DNA of 55,930 bases from Cyanobacteria bacterium QS_8_64_29 (GTDB taxonomy: Bacteria; Cyanobacteriota; Cyanobacteriia; Cyanobacteriales; Rubidibacteraceae): contig PXQH01000049.1 of NCBI GenBank assembly GCA_003022125.1, forward strand, positions 1-55,930, read 5' to 3'. A program made the position numbers and the translations under genes. Below are positions 17,788 through 31,531 of this stretch, piece by piece (the first letter of the stretch is position 1; the number at the start of each line of letters is the position of its first letter). The notes beneath the pieces are model-generated. The model was not told the DNA's origin, searched no databases, and worked only from the letters and a program-made list of their open reading frames with translations.

Positions 17788-20700
17788 ATGAGCGAATTAA
17801 CTCCCACCTTGCTGCCCGATCTGATCGAAATTCAGCGTGCCAGCTTCCGCTGGTTCTTGGAGCAGGGGCTGATTGAGGAGCTCAACAGCTTCTCTCCCAT
17901 CACCGACTACACTGGCAAGCTGGAGCTGCACTTTCTGGGGGACGACTACAAGCTCAAGCGCCCCAAATACGACGTGGAAGAGGCCAAGCGGCGCGATACC
18001 ACCTACGGGGTGCAGATGTATGTCCCCACGCGTCTCATTGATAAGGAAACGGGCGAGATCAAAGAGCAAGAGGTCTTCATTGGGGACCTGCCCCTGATGA
18101 CCGAGCGGGGGACCTTTATTATCAATGGCGCCGAGCGCGCGATCGTCAACCAAATCGTGCGATCGCCAGGCGTTTACTACAAGGCCGAGACGGACAAAAA
18201 CAACCGCCGCACTTACTCAGCATCGCTCATTCCCAACCGGGGCGCTTGGCTCAAATTCGAGACCGATAAAAACGATCTGGTCTGGGTGCGCATCGACAAA
18301 ACGCGCAAGCTCAGCGCCCAGGTGTTGCTCAAGGCCATCGGGCTGGCCGATAACGAAATCACTGACGCCCTGCGCCATCCGGACTACTACCAAAAAACGG
18401 TGGATAAAGAGGGCAATCCCAGCCGCGATGAGGCCCTGATGGATCTTTATCGCAAGCTGCGCCCGGGCGAGCCGCCTACGGTCGAAGGCGGGCAGCAGCT
18501 GCTGGATTCGCGCTTTTTCGATGGCAAGCGCTACGACCTGGGTCGCGTGGGCCGCTACAAGCTCAACAAAAAGCTGCGGCTGAATGTGCCCGATACGGTG
18601 CGCGTGCTGACTGCCGAAGACATCCTGGCGGCCGTCGACTACCTCATCAACCTCGAGTTCGACGCCGGCCAGACCGATGACATCGACCACCTGGGCAACC
18701 GCCGCGTCCGCTCGGTGGGCGAGCTGCTGCAAAACCAGGTACGCGTGGGGCTCAATCGCCTCGAGCGCATCATCCGCGAGCGCATGACCGTCAGCGAGTC
18801 GAACGCGCTCACCCCCACCTCGCTGGTCAATCCCAAGCCGCTGGTCGCGGCCATCAAGGAGTTCTTTGGGTCCTCGCAGCTCTCGCAGTTTATGGACCAG
18901 ACCAACGCCATGGCAGAGCTGACCCACAAGCGCCGCCTGAGCGCGCTAGGGCCCGGTGGCCTCACCCGCGAGCGGGCGGGCTTTGCCGTGCGCGACATTC
19001 ACCCATCCCATTACGGGCGCATTTGCCCTATTGAGACCCCGGAGGGACCCAATTGCGGGCTAATCGGCTCGCTGGCGACTTACGCGCGCGTCAACGAGTA
19101 CGGCTTCATCGAGACCCCTTACTACCCGGTCGAGAACGGCCGCATCTGCCACGAGCGGGGAGTAGAGTACCTAACCGCCGATGAAGAAGACGAGCTGCGG
19201 GTATCCCCCGGCGATTTGCCTACTGACGAGGAGGGCAACATCCAGGGCGATTCGGTGCCCGTGCGCTACCGCCACGAGTTCTCCACCACCTCGCCTGATC
19301 GGGTGGACTACGTATCGGTCTCGCCCAACCAAATCGTGTCGGTGGCAACCTCGCTAATTCCGTTTCTGGAGCACGACGATGCCAACCGCGCCCTAATGGG
19401 GTCCAACATGCAGCGGCAGGCCGTGCCGCTGCTGTGCCCGGAGCGCCCGCTGGTGGGGACGGGGGTCGAGCCCCAGGCAGCCCGAGATTCGGGCATGGTC
19501 GCTGTCTCGCGCCAACCGGGCACGGTGAGCCACGTCGATGCCCAAACCATCCGCGTCCGGCCCGATGGCGAGCGGGGTGAGGTAACTCACCCGCTGCATA
19601 AGTACCAGCGCTCCAACCAGGACACTTGCCTGAACCAGCGGCCGCTGGTTAAAGAAGGCGAGCGCGTTGCCCCCGGCCAGGTCCTAGCCGATGGCAGCGC
19701 GACCGAAGGGGGCGAGCTGGCGCTGGGGCAGAACGTGCTCATCGCCTACATGCCCTGGGAAGGCTACAACTACGAAGACGCCATTCTGGTGAGCGAGCGC
19801 CTGGTGCGCGACGACACCTACACCAGCGTCCACATCGAAAAGTACGAAATCGAGGCCCGCCAGACCAAGCTCGGCCCCGAAGAGATCACCCGCGAGGTGC
19901 CCAACGTGGGCGAGGACGCGCTGCGGCAGCTGGACGAGCGCGGCATCATTCGCATCGGCGCTTGGGTCGAGGCCGGGGACATCTTAGTGGGCAAAGTGAC
20001 GCCCAAAGGCGAGTCGGACCAACCGCCCGAAGAAAAGCTGCTGCGGGCCATTTTTGGCGAGAAGGCGCGCGACGTGCGGGACAACTCGCTGCGCGTTCCC
20101 AACGGCGAACAAGGGCGCGTGGTGGATGTGCGCGTGTTCACCCGCGAGCAGGGCGACGAACTGCCGCCGGGGGCCAATATGGTGGTGCGCGTGTTTGTCG
20201 CCCAAAAGCGCAAGCTGCAAGTGGGCGACAAAATGGCGGGCCGGCACGGCAACAAAGGCATCATCTCCGAGATCCTGCCGCCGGAGGACATGCCCTTTCT
20301 GCCGGACGGCCGGCCGGTGGATGTCATCCTCAACCCGCTGGGGGTTCCCTCGCGGATGAATGTCGGGCAGGTGTACGAGTGCCTGCTGGCCTGGGCCGGG
20401 GAGCAGCTCGGCCAGCGCTTTAAGGTCACCCCCTTTGACGAGATGTACGGCGAGCAGGCCTCGCGCAACAGCGTGCACCAAAAGCTCGACGAGGCCAGCC
20501 AGCAGCCCGGGCGCGAGTGGGCTTACGATCCGAACAGTCCGGGCAAGATCCAGGTCTACGACGGGCGCACGGGCGAGCCTTTCGATCGCCCGGTCACGGT
20601 GGGCGGCGCCTACATGATGAAGCTGGTCCACCTGGTGGACGACAAGATCCACGCCCGCTCCACGGGCCCCTACTCGCTGGTCACGCAGCAGCCGCTGGGC

Positions 20701-21177
20701 GGCAAGGCCCAACAGGGCGGCCAGCGCTTTGGCGAGATGGAGGTTTGGGCCCTCGAGGCCTACGGGGCCTCCTACACGCTGCAGGAGCTGCTCACGGTCA
20801 AATCGGACGACATGCAAGGCCGCAACGAGGCCCTCAACGCGATCGTCAAAGGGGGGCCCATCCCGCGCCCCGGAACGCCAGAGTCCTTCAAGGTCCTGAT
20901 GCGGGAGCTGCAATCGCTGGGGCTGGACATGTCGGTCCATAAGGTGGATACAGCCGAGGACGGCAGCAGCCAGGATGTCGAGGTGGACCTAATGGCCGAT
21001 GCCGAGCGCCGCCGCACGCCCTCGCGGCCCACCTACGAGTCGCTATCGCGCGAGGACCTGCCCGGAGTGCCCGAAGCCGAGGTCGATGGTGGTGACGGCG
21101 ACAGCGACGGCGCCGTTGAGGAAGCCACCCCGAGCGAGGCGCCCCCCGATGCCGAAGCGGTCGAGCTCGACGAGTAA
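17788..21177 (+). CDS. rpoB: RNA polymerase beta subunit
   Basis: A 1129-residue core RNA polymerase subunit. It includes the fork/rifampicin region ([28 protein letters not shown]), [32 protein letters not shown], the [21 protein letters not shown] segment and the C-terminal clamp region (ETLTHK-independent end: [20 protein letters not shown]). A natural Lys/Arg-poor acidic tail (rich in Asp/Glu after residue 1090) extends the C-terminus. It starts at the ATG at 17788; rpoC1 follows after 39 bp. Confidence 0.98.
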   Translation: MSELTPTLLPDLIEIQRASFRWFLEQGLIEELNSFSPITDYTGKLELHFLGDDYKLKRPKYDVEEAKRRDTTYGVQMYVPTRLIDKETGEIKEQEVFIGDLPLMTERGTFIINGAERAIVNQIVRSPGVYYKAETDKNNRRTYSASLIPNRGAWLKFETDKNDLVWVRIDKTRKLSAQVLLKAIGLADNEITDALRHPDYYQKTVDKEGNPSRDEALMDLYRKLRPGEPPTVEGGQQLLDSRFFDGKRYDLGRVGRYKLNKKLRLNVPDTVRVLTAEDILAAVDYLINLEFDAGQTDDIDHLGNRRVRSVGELLQNQVRVGLNRLERIIRERMTVSESNALTPTSLVNPKPLVAAIKEFFGSSQLSQFMDQTNAMAELTHKRRLSALGPGGLTRERAGFAVRDIHPSHYGRICPIETPEGPNCGLIGSLATYARVNEYGFIETPYYPVENGRICHERGVEYLTADEEDELRVSPGDLPTDEEGNIQGDSVPVRYRHEFSTTSPDRVDYVSVSPNQIVSVATSLIPFLEHDDANRALMGSNMQRQAVPLLCPERPLVGTGVEPQAARDSGMVAVSRQPGTVSHVDAQTIRVRPDGERGEVTHPLHKYQRSNQDTCLNQRPLVKEGERVAPGQVLADGSATEGGELALGQNVLIAYMPWEGYNYEDAILVSERLVRDDTYTSVHIEKYEIEARQTKLGPEEITREVPNVGEDALRQLDERGIIRIGAWVEAGDILVGKVTPKGESDQPPEEKLLRAIFGEKARDVRDNSLRVPNGEQGRVVDVRVFTREQGDELPPGANMVVRVFVAQKRKLQVGDKMAGRHGNKGIISEILPPEDMPFLPDGRPVDVILNPLGVPSRMNVGQVYECLLAWAGEQLGQRFKVTPFDEMYGEQASRNSVHQKLDEASQQPGREWAYDPNSPGKIQVYDGRTGEPFDRPVTVGGAYMMKLVHLVDDKIHARSTGPYSLVTQQPLGGKAQQGGQRFGEMEVWALEAYGASYTLQELLTVKSDDMQGRNEALNAIVKGGPIPRPGTPESFKVLMRELQSLGLDMSVHKVDTAEDGSSQDVEVDLMADAERRRTPSRPTYESLSREDLPGVPEAEVDGGDGDSDGAVEEATPSEAPPDAEAVELDE

Positions 21178-21216
21178 TCCCCGCCTGCCGCTCAGCCAAG
21201 CGAGTTGCCCATACCC

Positions 21217-23103
21217 ATGAGACACCAGCTAGAACCCCAATTCGACTACGTCAAAGTCGGGCTCGCCTCCCCCGAGCGCATCGGCCAGTGGGGCGAGCGG
21301 ACCTTGCCCAACGGCAACGTCGTCGGCGAAGTCACCAAGCCCGAGACCATTAACTACCGCACGCTCAAACCCGAAATGGACGGGTTGTTCTGCGAGCGCA
21401 TCTTCGGGCCGGCCAAGGACTGGGAGTGCCACTGCGGCAAGTACAAAAAGGTCCGGCACCGCGGCTTGGTGTGCGAGCGCTGTGGCGTCGAGGTCACCGA
21501 ATCCCGCGTGCGGCGGCACCGCATGGGCCACATTAAGCTCGCCACCCCGGTCACCCACGTCTGGTACCTCAAAGGCATTCCCAGCTACATCAGCATCCTG
21601 CTGGATATGCCGCTGCGCGATGTCGAGCAGGTGGTGTATTTCAATGCCTACGTCGTGCTGGATCCTGGCAACGCCGGCAACCTGAGCTACAAGCAGCTGC
21701 TCACCGAAGAGCAGTGGGTCGAGCTCGAAGACCAACTCTACAGCGAAGGATCCCAGCTCGAGGGCATCGAGGTCGGCATTGGCGCCGAGGCCATCCAGCG
21801 GTTGCTCTCGGAAGTCCAGCTCGAGCAGGAAGCCGAGAACCTGCGCGAGGAAATCGCGGGGGCCAAAGGCCAAAAGCGCGCCAAGCTCATCAAGCGGCTG
21901 CGCGTCATCGATAACTTCATTGCCACCGGATCGCGGCCCGAGTGGATGGTGCTGACGCGCCTGCCGGTCATCCCGCCCGATCTGCGGCCCATGGTCCAGC
22001 TCGATGGCGGCCGCTTTGCCACCTCGGACCTCAACGATCTCTACCGACGCGCGATCAACCGCAACAATCGCTTGGCGCGCCTGCAGGAGATCCTGGCCCC
22101 CGAGATCATCGTGCGCAACGAAAAGCGCATGCTGCAGGAGGCCGTGGATGCCCTGATCGACAACGGCCGGCGCGGGCGCACTGTGGTGGGCTCCAACAAC
22201 CGCCCGCTCAAATCCCTCTCCGACATCATCGAGGGCAAGCAGGGGCGCTTCCGGCAGAACCTGCTGGGCAAGCGTGTGGACTACTCCGGCCGCTCGGTGA
22301 TTGTGGTAGGGCCCAAGCTCAAGATCTACCAGTGCGGCCTGCCGCGCGAGATGGCCATCGAGCTGTTCCAGCCCTTTGTCATCCACCGCCTGATCCGCTC
22401 CGGCATTGTCAACAACATCAAGGCGGCCAAACGGCTGGTGCAGCGCGGCGATGCCAGCATTTGGGAAGCGCTGGAAGAAGTCATTCAGGGCCATCCCATC
22501 TTGCTCAACCGGGCGCCGACGCTGCACCGCTTGGGCATTCAGGCCTTTGAGCCCATTCTGGTCGAGGGGCGCGCCATCCAGCTCCATCCGCTGGTGTGCC
22601 CGGCCTTCAACGCCGACTTTGACGGCGACCAAATGGCAGTGCACGTGCCGCTGTCGCTGGAGGCGCAATCGGAGGCGCGCCTGCTGATGATGTCAAGCTA
22701 CAACATCCTGTCCCCGGCGACCGGCGATCCCATTGTGACGCCCTCCCAGGATATGGTTTTGGGCTGCTATTACCTCACCGCCGACGATCCCCAAGCCAAC
22801 ACCGATCCCGCGAGCGCGCGTTACTTTGCCAATCTCGACAACGCGATCGCCGCCTACGAGCAAGGCATTGTCGGCCTCCACGACTGGGTCTGGGTGCGCT
22901 ACAACGGGCCGGTCAACTCCGAAGACGACGAGAGCGAGCCCCTAGAACAACGCACCCTGGGTGATGGCACCACCCTCAAGCGCTACCGCATGCGCCAAGT
23001 GCGCGAATCCACCACGGGCGAGCAGCTGTCCCAATACATCTACACCACCATCGGGCGCGCTATCTACAACCGAACCATTCAATCGGCGCTGGTGGACGCC
23101 TAG
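21217..23103 (+). CDS. rpoC1: RNA polymerase gamma subunit (N-terminal part of beta')
   Basis: 628 residues, the N-terminal half of beta', which is split into two genes in cyanobacteria and plastids. Zinc-binding cysteines are in [21 protein letters not shown]. The catalytic Mg-binding [14 protein letters not shown] is near residue 467. The ATG at 21217 ([15 protein letters not shown]) is preferred over an upstream TTG at 21205. It ends in TAG 58 bp before rpoC2. The split is itself a diagnostic for the cyanobacterial lineage. Confidence 0.97.
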   Translation: MRHQLEPQFDYVKVGLASPERIGQWGERTLPNGNVVGEVTKPETINYRTLKPEMDGLFCERIFGPAKDWECHCGKYKKVRHRGLVCERCGVEVTESRVRRHRMGHIKLATPVTHVWYLKGIPSYISILLDMPLRDVEQVVYFNAYVVLDPGNAGNLSYKQLLTEEQWVELEDQLYSEGSQLEGIEVGIGAEAIQRLLSEVQLEQEAENLREEIAGAKGQKRAKLIKRLRVIDNFIATGSRPEWMVLTRLPVIPPDLRPMVQLDGGRFATSDLNDLYRRAINRNNRLARLQEILAPEIIVRNEKRMLQEAVDALIDNGRRGRTVVGSNNRPLKSLSDIIEGKQGRFRQNLLGKRVDYSGRSVIVVGPKLKIYQCGLPREMAIELFQPFVIHRLIRSGIVNNIKAAKRLVQRGDASIWEALEEVIQGHPILLNRAPTLHRLGIQAFEPILVEGRAIQLHPLVCPAFNADFDGDQMAVHVPLSLEAQSEARLLMMSSYNILSPATGDPIVTPSQDMVLGCYYLTADDPQANTDPASARYFANLDNAIAAYEQGIVGLHDWVWVRYNGPVNSEDDESEPLEQRTLGDGTTLKRYRMRQVRESTTGEQLSQYIYTTIGRAIYNRTIQSALVDA

Positions 23104-23161
23104 CGTGATCGCCAGCTGCCCGGCTACCCCATTTCCCGACATTTGCCCTGCGAGCGCAACC

Positions 23162-26100
23162 ATGAGCCAAGAGCAAGCCCCGATTTTTTTCAACCGCAAG
23201 GTCGATAAAGGCCAGCTCAAGCACCTGATCGGCTGGGCGTTCGCCCACTACGGCAGCGCACGCTGCGCCGCCATGGCAGACGAGCTCAAAGACATGGGCT
23301 TTTGGTACGCCACCAAAGCGGGCGTCTCGCTCAGCATCGACGATCTGGAGGTCCCCTCGGCCAAGCGGCAGATGCTGGAAGCCGCTGAAGAGGAGATCGA
23401 CACAACCCAGGATCGCTACCGGCGCGGGCAGATCACCGAGGTGGAGCGCTTCCAGAGCGTAATCGACACCTGGAACAGCACCTCGGAGGCCCTCAAGGAC
23501 GAAGTCGTTCGCAACTTCGAAGACAGCGATCCGCTCAACTCGGTCTACATGATGTCCCAGAGCGGCGCGCGCGGCAGCATGGCCCAAGTACGCCAGCTGG
23601 TGGGCATGCGCGGCCTCATGGCCGATCCCCAGGGCGAGATCATCGACCTCCCCATCAAGACCAACTTTCGCGAGGGGCTAACGGTCACCGACTACATCAT
23701 CTCGGCCTACGGCGCGCGCAAGGGCCTGGTGGATACGGCCCTGCGAACCGCTGACTCCGGCTACCTGACGCGACGCCTGGTGGATGTTTCCCAGGATGTC
23801 ATCATCCGCGAGCTCGACTGCGGCACCCAGCGCGGCATTCCGCTGAGCAGCATGAGCGATGGCGAGCAGACCCTGATCCCGCTATCGGATCGCTTGTTCG
23901 GGCGCATCTTGGCCCAGGATGTCACCCACCCCGAAACGGGCGAGACCCTCGCCCAGCGCAACCAGAGCCTGGATGAGGCGCTAGCCAAGCACATTGCCGA
24001 GCTGCACGATGAGGTGGTGGTGCGCTCGCCGCTGACCTGCGAAGCAACCCGCTCGGTTTGCCAGCACTGCTACGGCTGGAATTTGGCCCACCGCCACACG
24101 GTCGATTTGGGCGAAGCTGTGGGCATCATCGCCGCGCAATCCATTGGCGAGCCCGGCACCCAGCTCACCATGCGCACCTTCCATACCGGCGGCGCCCACA
24201 CCGGCGAGGTGGCCCAACAGGTGCGGGCGCAATCGGAAGGGACGGTGCATTTCGAGCAAGGCCTGCGCACGCGCCAAGTCCGAACCGAGCGCGGCGACCA
24301 GCGCGAGCAGCTGGAGGTTGCCGGCGAGCTAACGCTGCACCCCAGTACCGGCGGCCAGCCCCAGACCGTTGCGCTCACGCCCGGCTCGCAGCTGCTGGTT
24401 CGCGACGGCGAAGCCGTCAAAGCCGGCCAGCTGCTGGCTGAAATTGCCACTGGCAAGCAGCAGCAATCCACCGAGCGCGCCGTTAAAGACGTCTCCGCCG
24501 ATCTGGCTGGCGAAGCCATCTTCGATGGCTTGATGCCCGAGGAAAAAAACGACCGCCAGGGCAACATTACCCGCGTCGCCCAACGCGGCGGCCTGATTTG
24601 GGTGCTCTCGGGCGAGGTCTACAACCTGCTGCCTGGGGCCGAGCCCACGGTCCAAAACGGCGATTGGGTGGAGCCGGACTCGGTGCTGGCCGAGACCCGA
24701 GTGTCCTCGGCCGCCGGCGGCGTCGTTCGGCTCAGGGACAGCGAGCAGAGCCGGCAGGACATCGAGATCCTGACGGCATCGCTGCAGCTGGATCGGGCTC
24801 GGGTGAGCCGCGATCGCAGCGGCAGCAGCGAACAGTACCTCATCCGCACTGCGGACGAGCGCACGTTTGCCCTCAAAGCGGCGCCCGGGACCAAAATCCA
24901 ACACAATCAAGCCGTCGCTGAGCTGGTGGACGAGCGCTACCAAACGGCCACCGGCGGCATCGTCAAGTACGCCGACCTCGAGGTCGACAAGCGCGGCAAA
25001 GCCAAGCAGGGCTACGAGGTTACCCAGGGCGGCACGCTGCTCTGGATTCCCGAGGAATGCCACGAAGTCAACAAAGACCTCTCGCTGCTGCTGGTGGAGC
25101 ACGGGCAATACGTCGAAGCCGGCACCGAGATCGTCAAAGACATCTTCTGCCAGTCCTCGGGCGTTGTGGAGGTCGTGCAGAAAAACGACATCCTGCGCGA
25201 GATCGCCATCAAGCCGGGCGAGCTCCACCTGAGCGAAGAAGAACCGGCCGTCAAGCAGCAGCTGGTCAACCCCGACACAGAGGTTTTACCGGGGGTCGAG
25301 GTCTCAGAGCTGCGCTACGCCGAGTCCCTGCAAAGCCCCCAGGGTAAGGCCCTGCTGTTGCGGCCGGCGATCGAGTACCGCATCCCCGAGGACCCGGAGC
25401 TGCCCTCGCAGCGATCGCTCAACCAGCGCAACAACCCACCCATCGGGCTCAAGGCCACCCAGCGCGTGCTGTATAAAGACGGCGAGCGCGTCAAATCGGT
25501 CGATGGCGTCGATTTGGTCCGCACGCAGCTGGTGCTCGATGTCGGCGAGGCCGACGGGCAGTCCCATACCTGGGTGGATGTCGAGCTGGTCGATAGCGAC
25601 GACGGCAGCGAGTTGCTGCAGCTGGTGGTACTGGAGCCACTGGCGGTGCGCCGCAACAGCGATGACGACCCGCTGGGCGGAAACGCCCAAACGACGATCG
25701 CGGTGCAGGACGGCGATGAGATTGAGGCCGGTGCCGTGGTGGCCCGCACCGAAATCCGGTGCTTGGACACCGGCGAGGTGCGCGGCATCCGCGAGGGCCT
25801 CGAGGCCGTTCGGCGCATCCTGATCGTGCGCGAGGCCGATCGCGCCACGGTCACCTATCAAGGGCAAGCCCAAGTGGCGGCTGGCGATCGGGTCGTTGCG
25901 GGCGACTCGCTGGCCTCGGACGCAACTGCCCCCGACTCCGGCCGGGTGGTATCAGTCGAGGACGGCACGATTGCGCTGCGACTGGGCCGCCCCTACCGCG
26001 TCTCGCAGGGGGCCGTGCTCCACGTCACCGATGGCGGGTTGGTCCAGCGCGGCGACAACCTCGTGTTGCTGATCTTCGAGCGCGCCAAAACCGGCGACAT

Positions 26101-27118
26101 CATTCAGGGGCTACCGCGCATTGAGGAGCTGCTCGAAGCCCGCAAGCCCCGAGAAGCCTGCGTGTTGGCCCGGCGGCCGGGAACCGCCCAGGTGAGCTAC
26201 CGCGAAGATGACACCGCCGAGGTCAAAATCGTCGAGGCGGATGGCACGGTCAGCGACTACCCCATCGCCCCGGGGCAAAACGTACTCGTTGCGGACGGTC
26301 AGGCCGTGGGCATGGCCCAAGCCCTGACCGATGGCGCAGCTAACCCGCACGAGTTGCTCGATATTTTCTTCGAGCTCTACAAAGATGAGATCGGCACCTA
26401 CGAAGCCGCGCTCTACGCGCTGCGTCGGGCCCAGCAGTTCATCGTCGATGAGGTGCAGTCGGTGTATCAGTCCCAGGGCATCGACATCGCCGACAAGCAC
26501 ATCGAGATCGTCGTGCGCCAGATGAGCTCCAAGGCGCGCATCGACGATGGCGGCGATACGACCATGCTGCCGGGCGAGCTGCTGGAAGTGCGCCAGATCG
26601 AGCAGGTCAACGAGGCCATGGCCATCACCGGCGGGGCCCCTGCCCGCTACACGCCCGTGCTGTTGGGCATTACCAAAGCCTCGCTCAATACGGACAGCTT
26701 CATCAGCGCCGCCAGCTTCCAAGAGACAACCCGCGTGCTGACCGAAGCGGCCATCGAGGGCCGCTCCGACTGGCTGCGCGGCCTGAAAGAAAACGTCATC
26801 ATCGGTCGCTTGATCCCGGCCGGTACGGGCTTTAGCGCCCACCAGGATGCCATCACTCAGGCCGGCGAGCCCGACGGGGCTGCCGCCGGTAACGGGGCAA
26901 CGGCAGCATCCGCCGAGGCCTCCGAGGGCAACGGCCTGGAAGGAAGCGCCGAGGCTGGCAACTGGAGCGAGGAGGTAGTCCTCGACGATCGCACCGCCCG
27001 CGCTTACAGCCTCGAGGATCGGCCGGATTACACCACCGACAGCGGCGACGTGCTGCCCATCCTGGATGACGAAAGCAGCGAGGGCGAGCAAGCCGACAAC
27101 GGGGATACCGAGGCCTAA
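23162..27118 (+). CDS. rpoC2: RNA polymerase beta' subunit (C-terminal part)
   Basis: 1318 residues from the ATG at 23162 ([20 protein letters not shown]). It carries the trigger-loop region ([27 protein letters not shown]), a very large insertion between the trigger-loop halves (roughly residues 400-950, the cyanobacterial SI3 module of repeated sandwich-barrel hybrid folds), then [15 protein letters not shown] and the jaw/clamp end ([31 protein letters not shown]). The C-terminus has an acidic tail. A stem-loop at 27145-27167 follows and probably terminates the operon. Confidence 0.97.
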   Translation: MSQEQAPIFFNRKVDKGQLKHLIGWAFAHYGSARCAAMADELKDMGFWYATKAGVSLSIDDLEVPSAKRQMLEAAEEEIDTTQDRYRRGQITEVERFQSVIDTWNSTSEALKDEVVRNFEDSDPLNSVYMMSQSGARGSMAQVRQLVGMRGLMADPQGEIIDLPIKTNFREGLTVTDYIISAYGARKGLVDTALRTADSGYLTRRLVDVSQDVIIRELDCGTQRGIPLSSMSDGEQTLIPLSDRLFGRILAQDVTHPETGETLAQRNQSLDEALAKHIAELHDEVVVRSPLTCEATRSVCQHCYGWNLAHRHTVDLGEAVGIIAAQSIGEPGTQLTMRTFHTGGAHTGEVAQQVRAQSEGTVHFEQGLRTRQVRTERGDQREQLEVAGELTLHPSTGGQPQTVALTPGSQLLVRDGEAVKAGQLLAEIATGKQQQSTERAVKDVSADLAGEAIFDGLMPEEKNDRQGNITRVAQRGGLIWVLSGEVYNLLPGAEPTVQNGDWVEPDSVLAETRVSSAAGGVVRLRDSEQSRQDIEILTASLQLDRARVSRDRSGSSEQYLIRTADERTFALKAAPGTKIQHNQAVAELVDERYQTATGGIVKYADLEVDKRGKAKQGYEVTQGGTLLWIPEECHEVNKDLSLLLVEHGQYVEAGTEIVKDIFCQSSGVVEVVQKNDILREIAIKPGELHLSEEEPAVKQQLVNPDTEVLPGVEVSELRYAESLQSPQGKALLLRPAIEYRIPEDPELPSQRSLNQRNNPPIGLKATQRVLYKDGERVKSVDGVDLVRTQLVLDVGEADGQSHTWVDVELVDSDDGSELLQLVVLEPLAVRRNSDDDPLGGNAQTTIAVQDGDEIEAGAVVARTEIRCLDTGEVRGIREGLEAVRRILIVREADRATVTYQGQAQVAAGDRVVAGDSLASDATAPDSGRVVSVEDGTIALRLGRPYRVSQGAVLHVTDGGLVQRGDNLVLLIFERAKTGDIIQGLPRIEELLEARKPREACVLARRPGTAQVSYREDDTAEVKIVEADGTVSDYPIAPGQNVLVADGQAVGMAQALTDGAANPHELLDIFFELYKDEIGTYEAALYALRRAQQFIVDEVQSVYQSQGIDIADKHIEIVVRQMSSKARIDDGGDTTMLPGELLEVRQIEQVNEAMAITGGAPARYTPVLLGITKASLNTDSFISAASFQETTRVLTEAAIEGRSDWLRGLKENVIIGRLIPAGTGFSAHQDAITQAGEPDGAAAGNGATAASAEASEGNGLEGSAEAGNWSEEVVLDDRTARAYSLEDRPDYTTDSGDVLPILDDESSEGEQADNGDTEA

Positions 27119-27144
27119 GCGGGCTCGCTCGGACTGCCGCGTGA

Positions 27145-27167
27145 GGGGGCACTGCTGGCGTGCCCCC
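27145..27167 (+). terminator. Stem-loop after rpoC2
   Basis: GGGGGCAC, a 7-base loop, then GTGCCCCC form a perfect 8 bp GC stem 27 bp after the rpoC2 stop. There is no T-run, so it may act as a terminator only weakly or with help. Confidence 0.55.
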
Positions 27168-27244
27168 TGCTTGCCGCTGGGGAGGCTGGGGAGTGGCGCT
27201 CACCGCGATTTAGACTGGATGCAGGGCAACTGAGGCGCGCAGGG

Positions 27245-27607
27245 ATGACCGAAACGGATTCTGCCGGCGATCGGCACGCTAGCTCGGCGATCGAGCCCGC
27301 TTCCCCCGCCAGTAGCGGCTCCCCCCTGCAACCGCACGTCCACAGCGAGGAGTCGCTGCGGCGGATCGTCAATCGGCTCTCGCGCATCGAAGGGCACGTG
27401 CGCGGGGTCAAAACCATGGTCAACGAGAGCCGTCCGTGCCCGGAAGTGCTCATGCAAATTGCCGCCGTTCGGGGCGCGCTGGATCGGGTGGCTCGCATGG
27501 TGCTCGACGAACACCTGAGCGAGTGCATCGGGCGGGCCTCCCAAGAAGGCAACATCGAAGCCGAAGTAGAAGAGCTCAAGGCGGCGCTCGATCGCTTTTT
27601 GCACTAG
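27245..27607 (+). CDS. inrS: CsoR/RcnR-family metal sensor, InrS-like
   Basis: A 120-residue all-helical repressor with the family core RRIVNRLSRIEGHVRGVKTMV and CPEVLMQIAAVRGALDRVARMVLDEHLSECI. The metal ligands Cys65, His90 and Cys94 keep the CsoR spacing. His33 sits 32 residues before Cys65. All four are offset by exactly 12 from the nickel ligands reported for Synechocystis InrS (His21, Cys53, His78, Cys82). Such proteins release DNA when loaded with metal. No nickel exporter gene is adjacent here. It lies between rpoC2 and dnaK; the N-terminal 30 residues are Ser/Pro-rich and probably disordered. Nickel specificity is inferred. Confidence 0.78.
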   Translation: MTETDSAGDRHASSAIEPASPASSGSPLQPHVHSEESLRRIVNRLSRIEGHVRGVKTMVNESRPCPEVLMQIAAVRGALDRVARMVLDEHLSECIGRASQEGNIEAEVEELKAALDRFLH

Positions 27608-27768
27608 GCGAGCGCCCGGGGTTCACCCGTCCCGGCAGGTTCGGGAAACTGCACTTTTGGGGCGCTTCGGGCAGCGGTCAGCATGGAAGGTAGCACTCGG
27701 GCAGTCGCAATCGCGCTGGCTGCATGCGGGTCTGTAGCACAGGCAATGACGACAGGAGGCAGTGCGCT

Positions 27769-29697
<1,929 letters not shown>

Positions 29698-29742
29698 CGT
29701 CCGCTCGGGGGCCAGCCGCTCCCCCCAATAAGGCCCTCAAAC

Positions 29743-29772
29743 ACCAGCGAGCCCGCAAGCGGGCTCGCTGGT
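29743..29772 (+). terminator. Stem-loop after dnaK
   Basis: A perfect 14 bp inverted repeat (ACCAGCGAGCCCGC with its complement, two-base loop) starts 46 bp after the dnaK stop. The following GTTGTTGGG is only modestly T-rich. It could serve both strands, separating dnaK from the convergent tRNA-Gly. Confidence 0.7.
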
Positions 29773-29803
29773 TGTTGGGATGCGGTTGGTGCAGCTGCAG
29801 CAA

Positions 29804-29873
29804 GCGGGCAACGGGGATCGAACCCGCGTCATCAGCTTGGAAGGCTGAGGTTTTACCACTAAACTATGCCCGC
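29804..29873 (-). tRNA. tRNA-Gly (anticodon TCC)
   Basis: The minus strand folds as a tRNA: 7 bp acceptor GCGGGCA/TGCCCGC, D-arm around AGTGGTAAAAC, anticodon stem TCAGC/GCTGA with loop CTTCCAA (anticodon TCC), and T-arm loop TTCGATC. CCA is not encoded. It lies 49 bp downstream of the convergent-DUF4335-side gene end. Confidence 0.92.
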
Positions 29874-29922
29874 CGGCATTGAGGTGGCTCTCAAGGTAAC
29901 ACAACCGCCTGCGGCAGGAGCG

Positions 29923-31506
29923 TCAGTCGGCGGCTGGCCGGGATTGCAGGAACGTTTGTACCGAACCGCTGGGCTCGAGAACCAAGCGCAGTTGCGGCTT
30001 TCCCTCGCCTGCCAGCGCGGAAACAAACGGGCCTTGGGGCAGCAGCCCGTTGGCCTGGGCTAGGTGGCGGCGAGCGGCGCGACCGAGCGGAATGGCGCGC
30101 GCGAGCGAGCCATCGGGGGCGAGGACCAGGCGGTACTCCAGGGCTTGCGCGAGCTGCTCGGGCGGCTCCCAACGCTGTTGGAAGTACTGCTGCACCTGCT
30201 CCAGCTGGCGCTCGGCAGGCGGTTGGGGATCGCGCTGCTTGGCAGCAGCAAGGGGCGCTGGCGACGGCTCAGGCTCAGTCGCTGGCTTGCTTGCATCCTC
30301 GTCCGGCGCCGGTTGAGGGGGTAGGCTGGGCGCTCGGGCCGTCAGCTCTTGCCGGTTTTGTAGGGTCCGGTCCTCTAGGGTGGGGACCGTGGCTGGGTCG
30401 CGCGGGGGATTGGGGCGAGGCATTGCGGCCTCGGTCTTGCCGCCCGCATCGTCCGAGTGATCGCCGCTAGCGGCATCTGGGCCAGGCTCGGCTGCTGGCA
30501 CCGGTTCACTTGCGCGATCGGCAGAGGAAGGGGGCGCGATCGCGGTGGTCGATCGCGGGCTGGGGGACTGAGACGGTGGGGAGGGCTCAGCCTCAGCCGG
30601 CGGCGAGGCTAGCGAGGACTGGTTGGGGCGAGGGGGCTCGGGCGGCGAGTCGGCTGCCTGGGCAGCCCGATTGGCGCGCTCGGGCAAGGCAGGGATGGGC
30701 ACTTGCGGGGGCTCGAGCGGCGGCGCCGAGCGCTGTGGCGGTGGCGGCATGCTCGGTTGGGACGGCACGAGCGGGAACGGGAGGATTTGCTCGATGCGCT
30801 CGCCCCAGGATTGGGGCGGTCCTGGCGGCGGTTGCAGCGTGGCGGCCTGGTTTGGGGAAGCGGATGGGGCCTCAGGAGCGGCAGGCGGTTCCGGCCCGCT
30901 ATCGGCAGGGGTGGGGAGGCTGGCAATCCCATCCCGCTCGCGCTCGGGTTGTGGCGGCGAGCGACTCCCATCGCGAGTTCCATCGGGGGCGTTGGCCGAG
31001 GGGGCCAGATAGCTTGCAGCTGTGGCAGCCCCGATTCCGAGCAACACCAGGCTACCGGCAGCAAGCGCGCGCGGGCGCTGCTGCCTGCTCTGCCCGACGA
31101 TCGCGGCATTGCCGGCTTGCAGGACTTGCGCCAAATCGGTCAGTTGCGCGGCGCTTAGGGGGATGGGCGCGCTCGGCCCCTCGCTGACGCCGCTGCCCAG
31201 TGCCAGTTCGTAGGTCTCGCGATCACGCGCCCGCAGTTGCGGTTGCTGGCCGATCTGCGCCTGGGCCGGCAACTCGCGCTTGCCTTCAGCGGCCATTAAC
31301 GCTTGGTAGAGCAACTCGAGTTGGGCCCGGTCGCCGCGCACGACCGTCGCGCTGTCTTGGCCGGGCTGGAGCCAGCGCAGCTCGAACCACAGCGCGCGCC
31401 AGGCAGAGCGGGCGCGCCCCCACCAGCGGCGCGATGGCTGGCCGGCAATCGCGAGCGTGCAGCTCGGACTCGTGTAGTGCCAGCAGGCATCCCGACCGGC
31501 GCTCAT
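29923..31506 (-). CDS. DUF4335 domain protein with one TM helix and a proline-rich linker
   Basis: 527 residues. The N-terminus (WHYTSPSCTLAIAGQPS) is the typical opening of the cyanobacterial DUF4335 family. A single hydrophobic segment (ALAAGSLVLLGIGAATAASYLA) lies near residues 148-168, followed by about 250 residues dominated by Pro, Ser, Ala and Glu. A conserved C-terminal block (EQVQQYFQQRWEPPEQLAQALEYRL in part, then LEPSGSVQTFLQSRP) ends the protein. The linker suggests a span across the periplasm or cell wall. Function unknown. It is 25 bp after mutS2 and probably cotranscribed. Confidence 0.75.
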   Translation of the reverse strand: MSAGRDACWHYTSPSCTLAIAGQPSRRWWGRARSAWRALWFELRWLQPGQDSATVVRGDRAQLELLYQALMAAEGKRELPAQAQIGQQPQLRARDRETYELALGSGVSEGPSAPIPLSAAQLTDLAQVLQAGNAAIVGQSRQQRPRALAAGSLVLLGIGAATAASYLAPSANAPDGTRDGSRSPPQPERERDGIASLPTPADSGPEPPAAPEAPSASPNQAATLQPPPGPPQSWGERIEQILPFPLVPSQPSMPPPPQRSAPPLEPPQVPIPALPERANRAAQAADSPPEPPRPNQSSLASPPAEAEPSPPSQSPSPRSTTAIAPPSSADRASEPVPAAEPGPDAASGDHSDDAGGKTEAAMPRPNPPRDPATVPTLEDRTLQNRQELTARAPSLPPQPAPDEDASKPATEPEPSPAPLAAAKQRDPQPPAERQLEQVQQYFQQRWEPPEQLAQALEYRLVLAPDGSLARAIPLGRAARRHLAQANGLLPQGPFVSALAGEGKPQLRLVLEPSGSVQTFLQSRPAAD

Positions 31507-31531
31507 GCGTAAACCGAAAGGGGTACCCCTG

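Noticed and set aside
19984-20940. A 318-codon antisense frame in rpoB
   Set aside because: Same reason: shadow of a highly conserved gene.
21229-22668. A 479-codon open frame on the minus strand inside rpoC1
   Set aside because: It mirrors the codon structure of rpoC1 in GC-rich DNA and has no independent protein signature; it is a shadow frame.
27690-27730. Possible CIRCE operator (TAGCACTC) before dnaK
   Set aside because: Only one half-site is present near 27692; the inverted partner at the proper spacing is missing.
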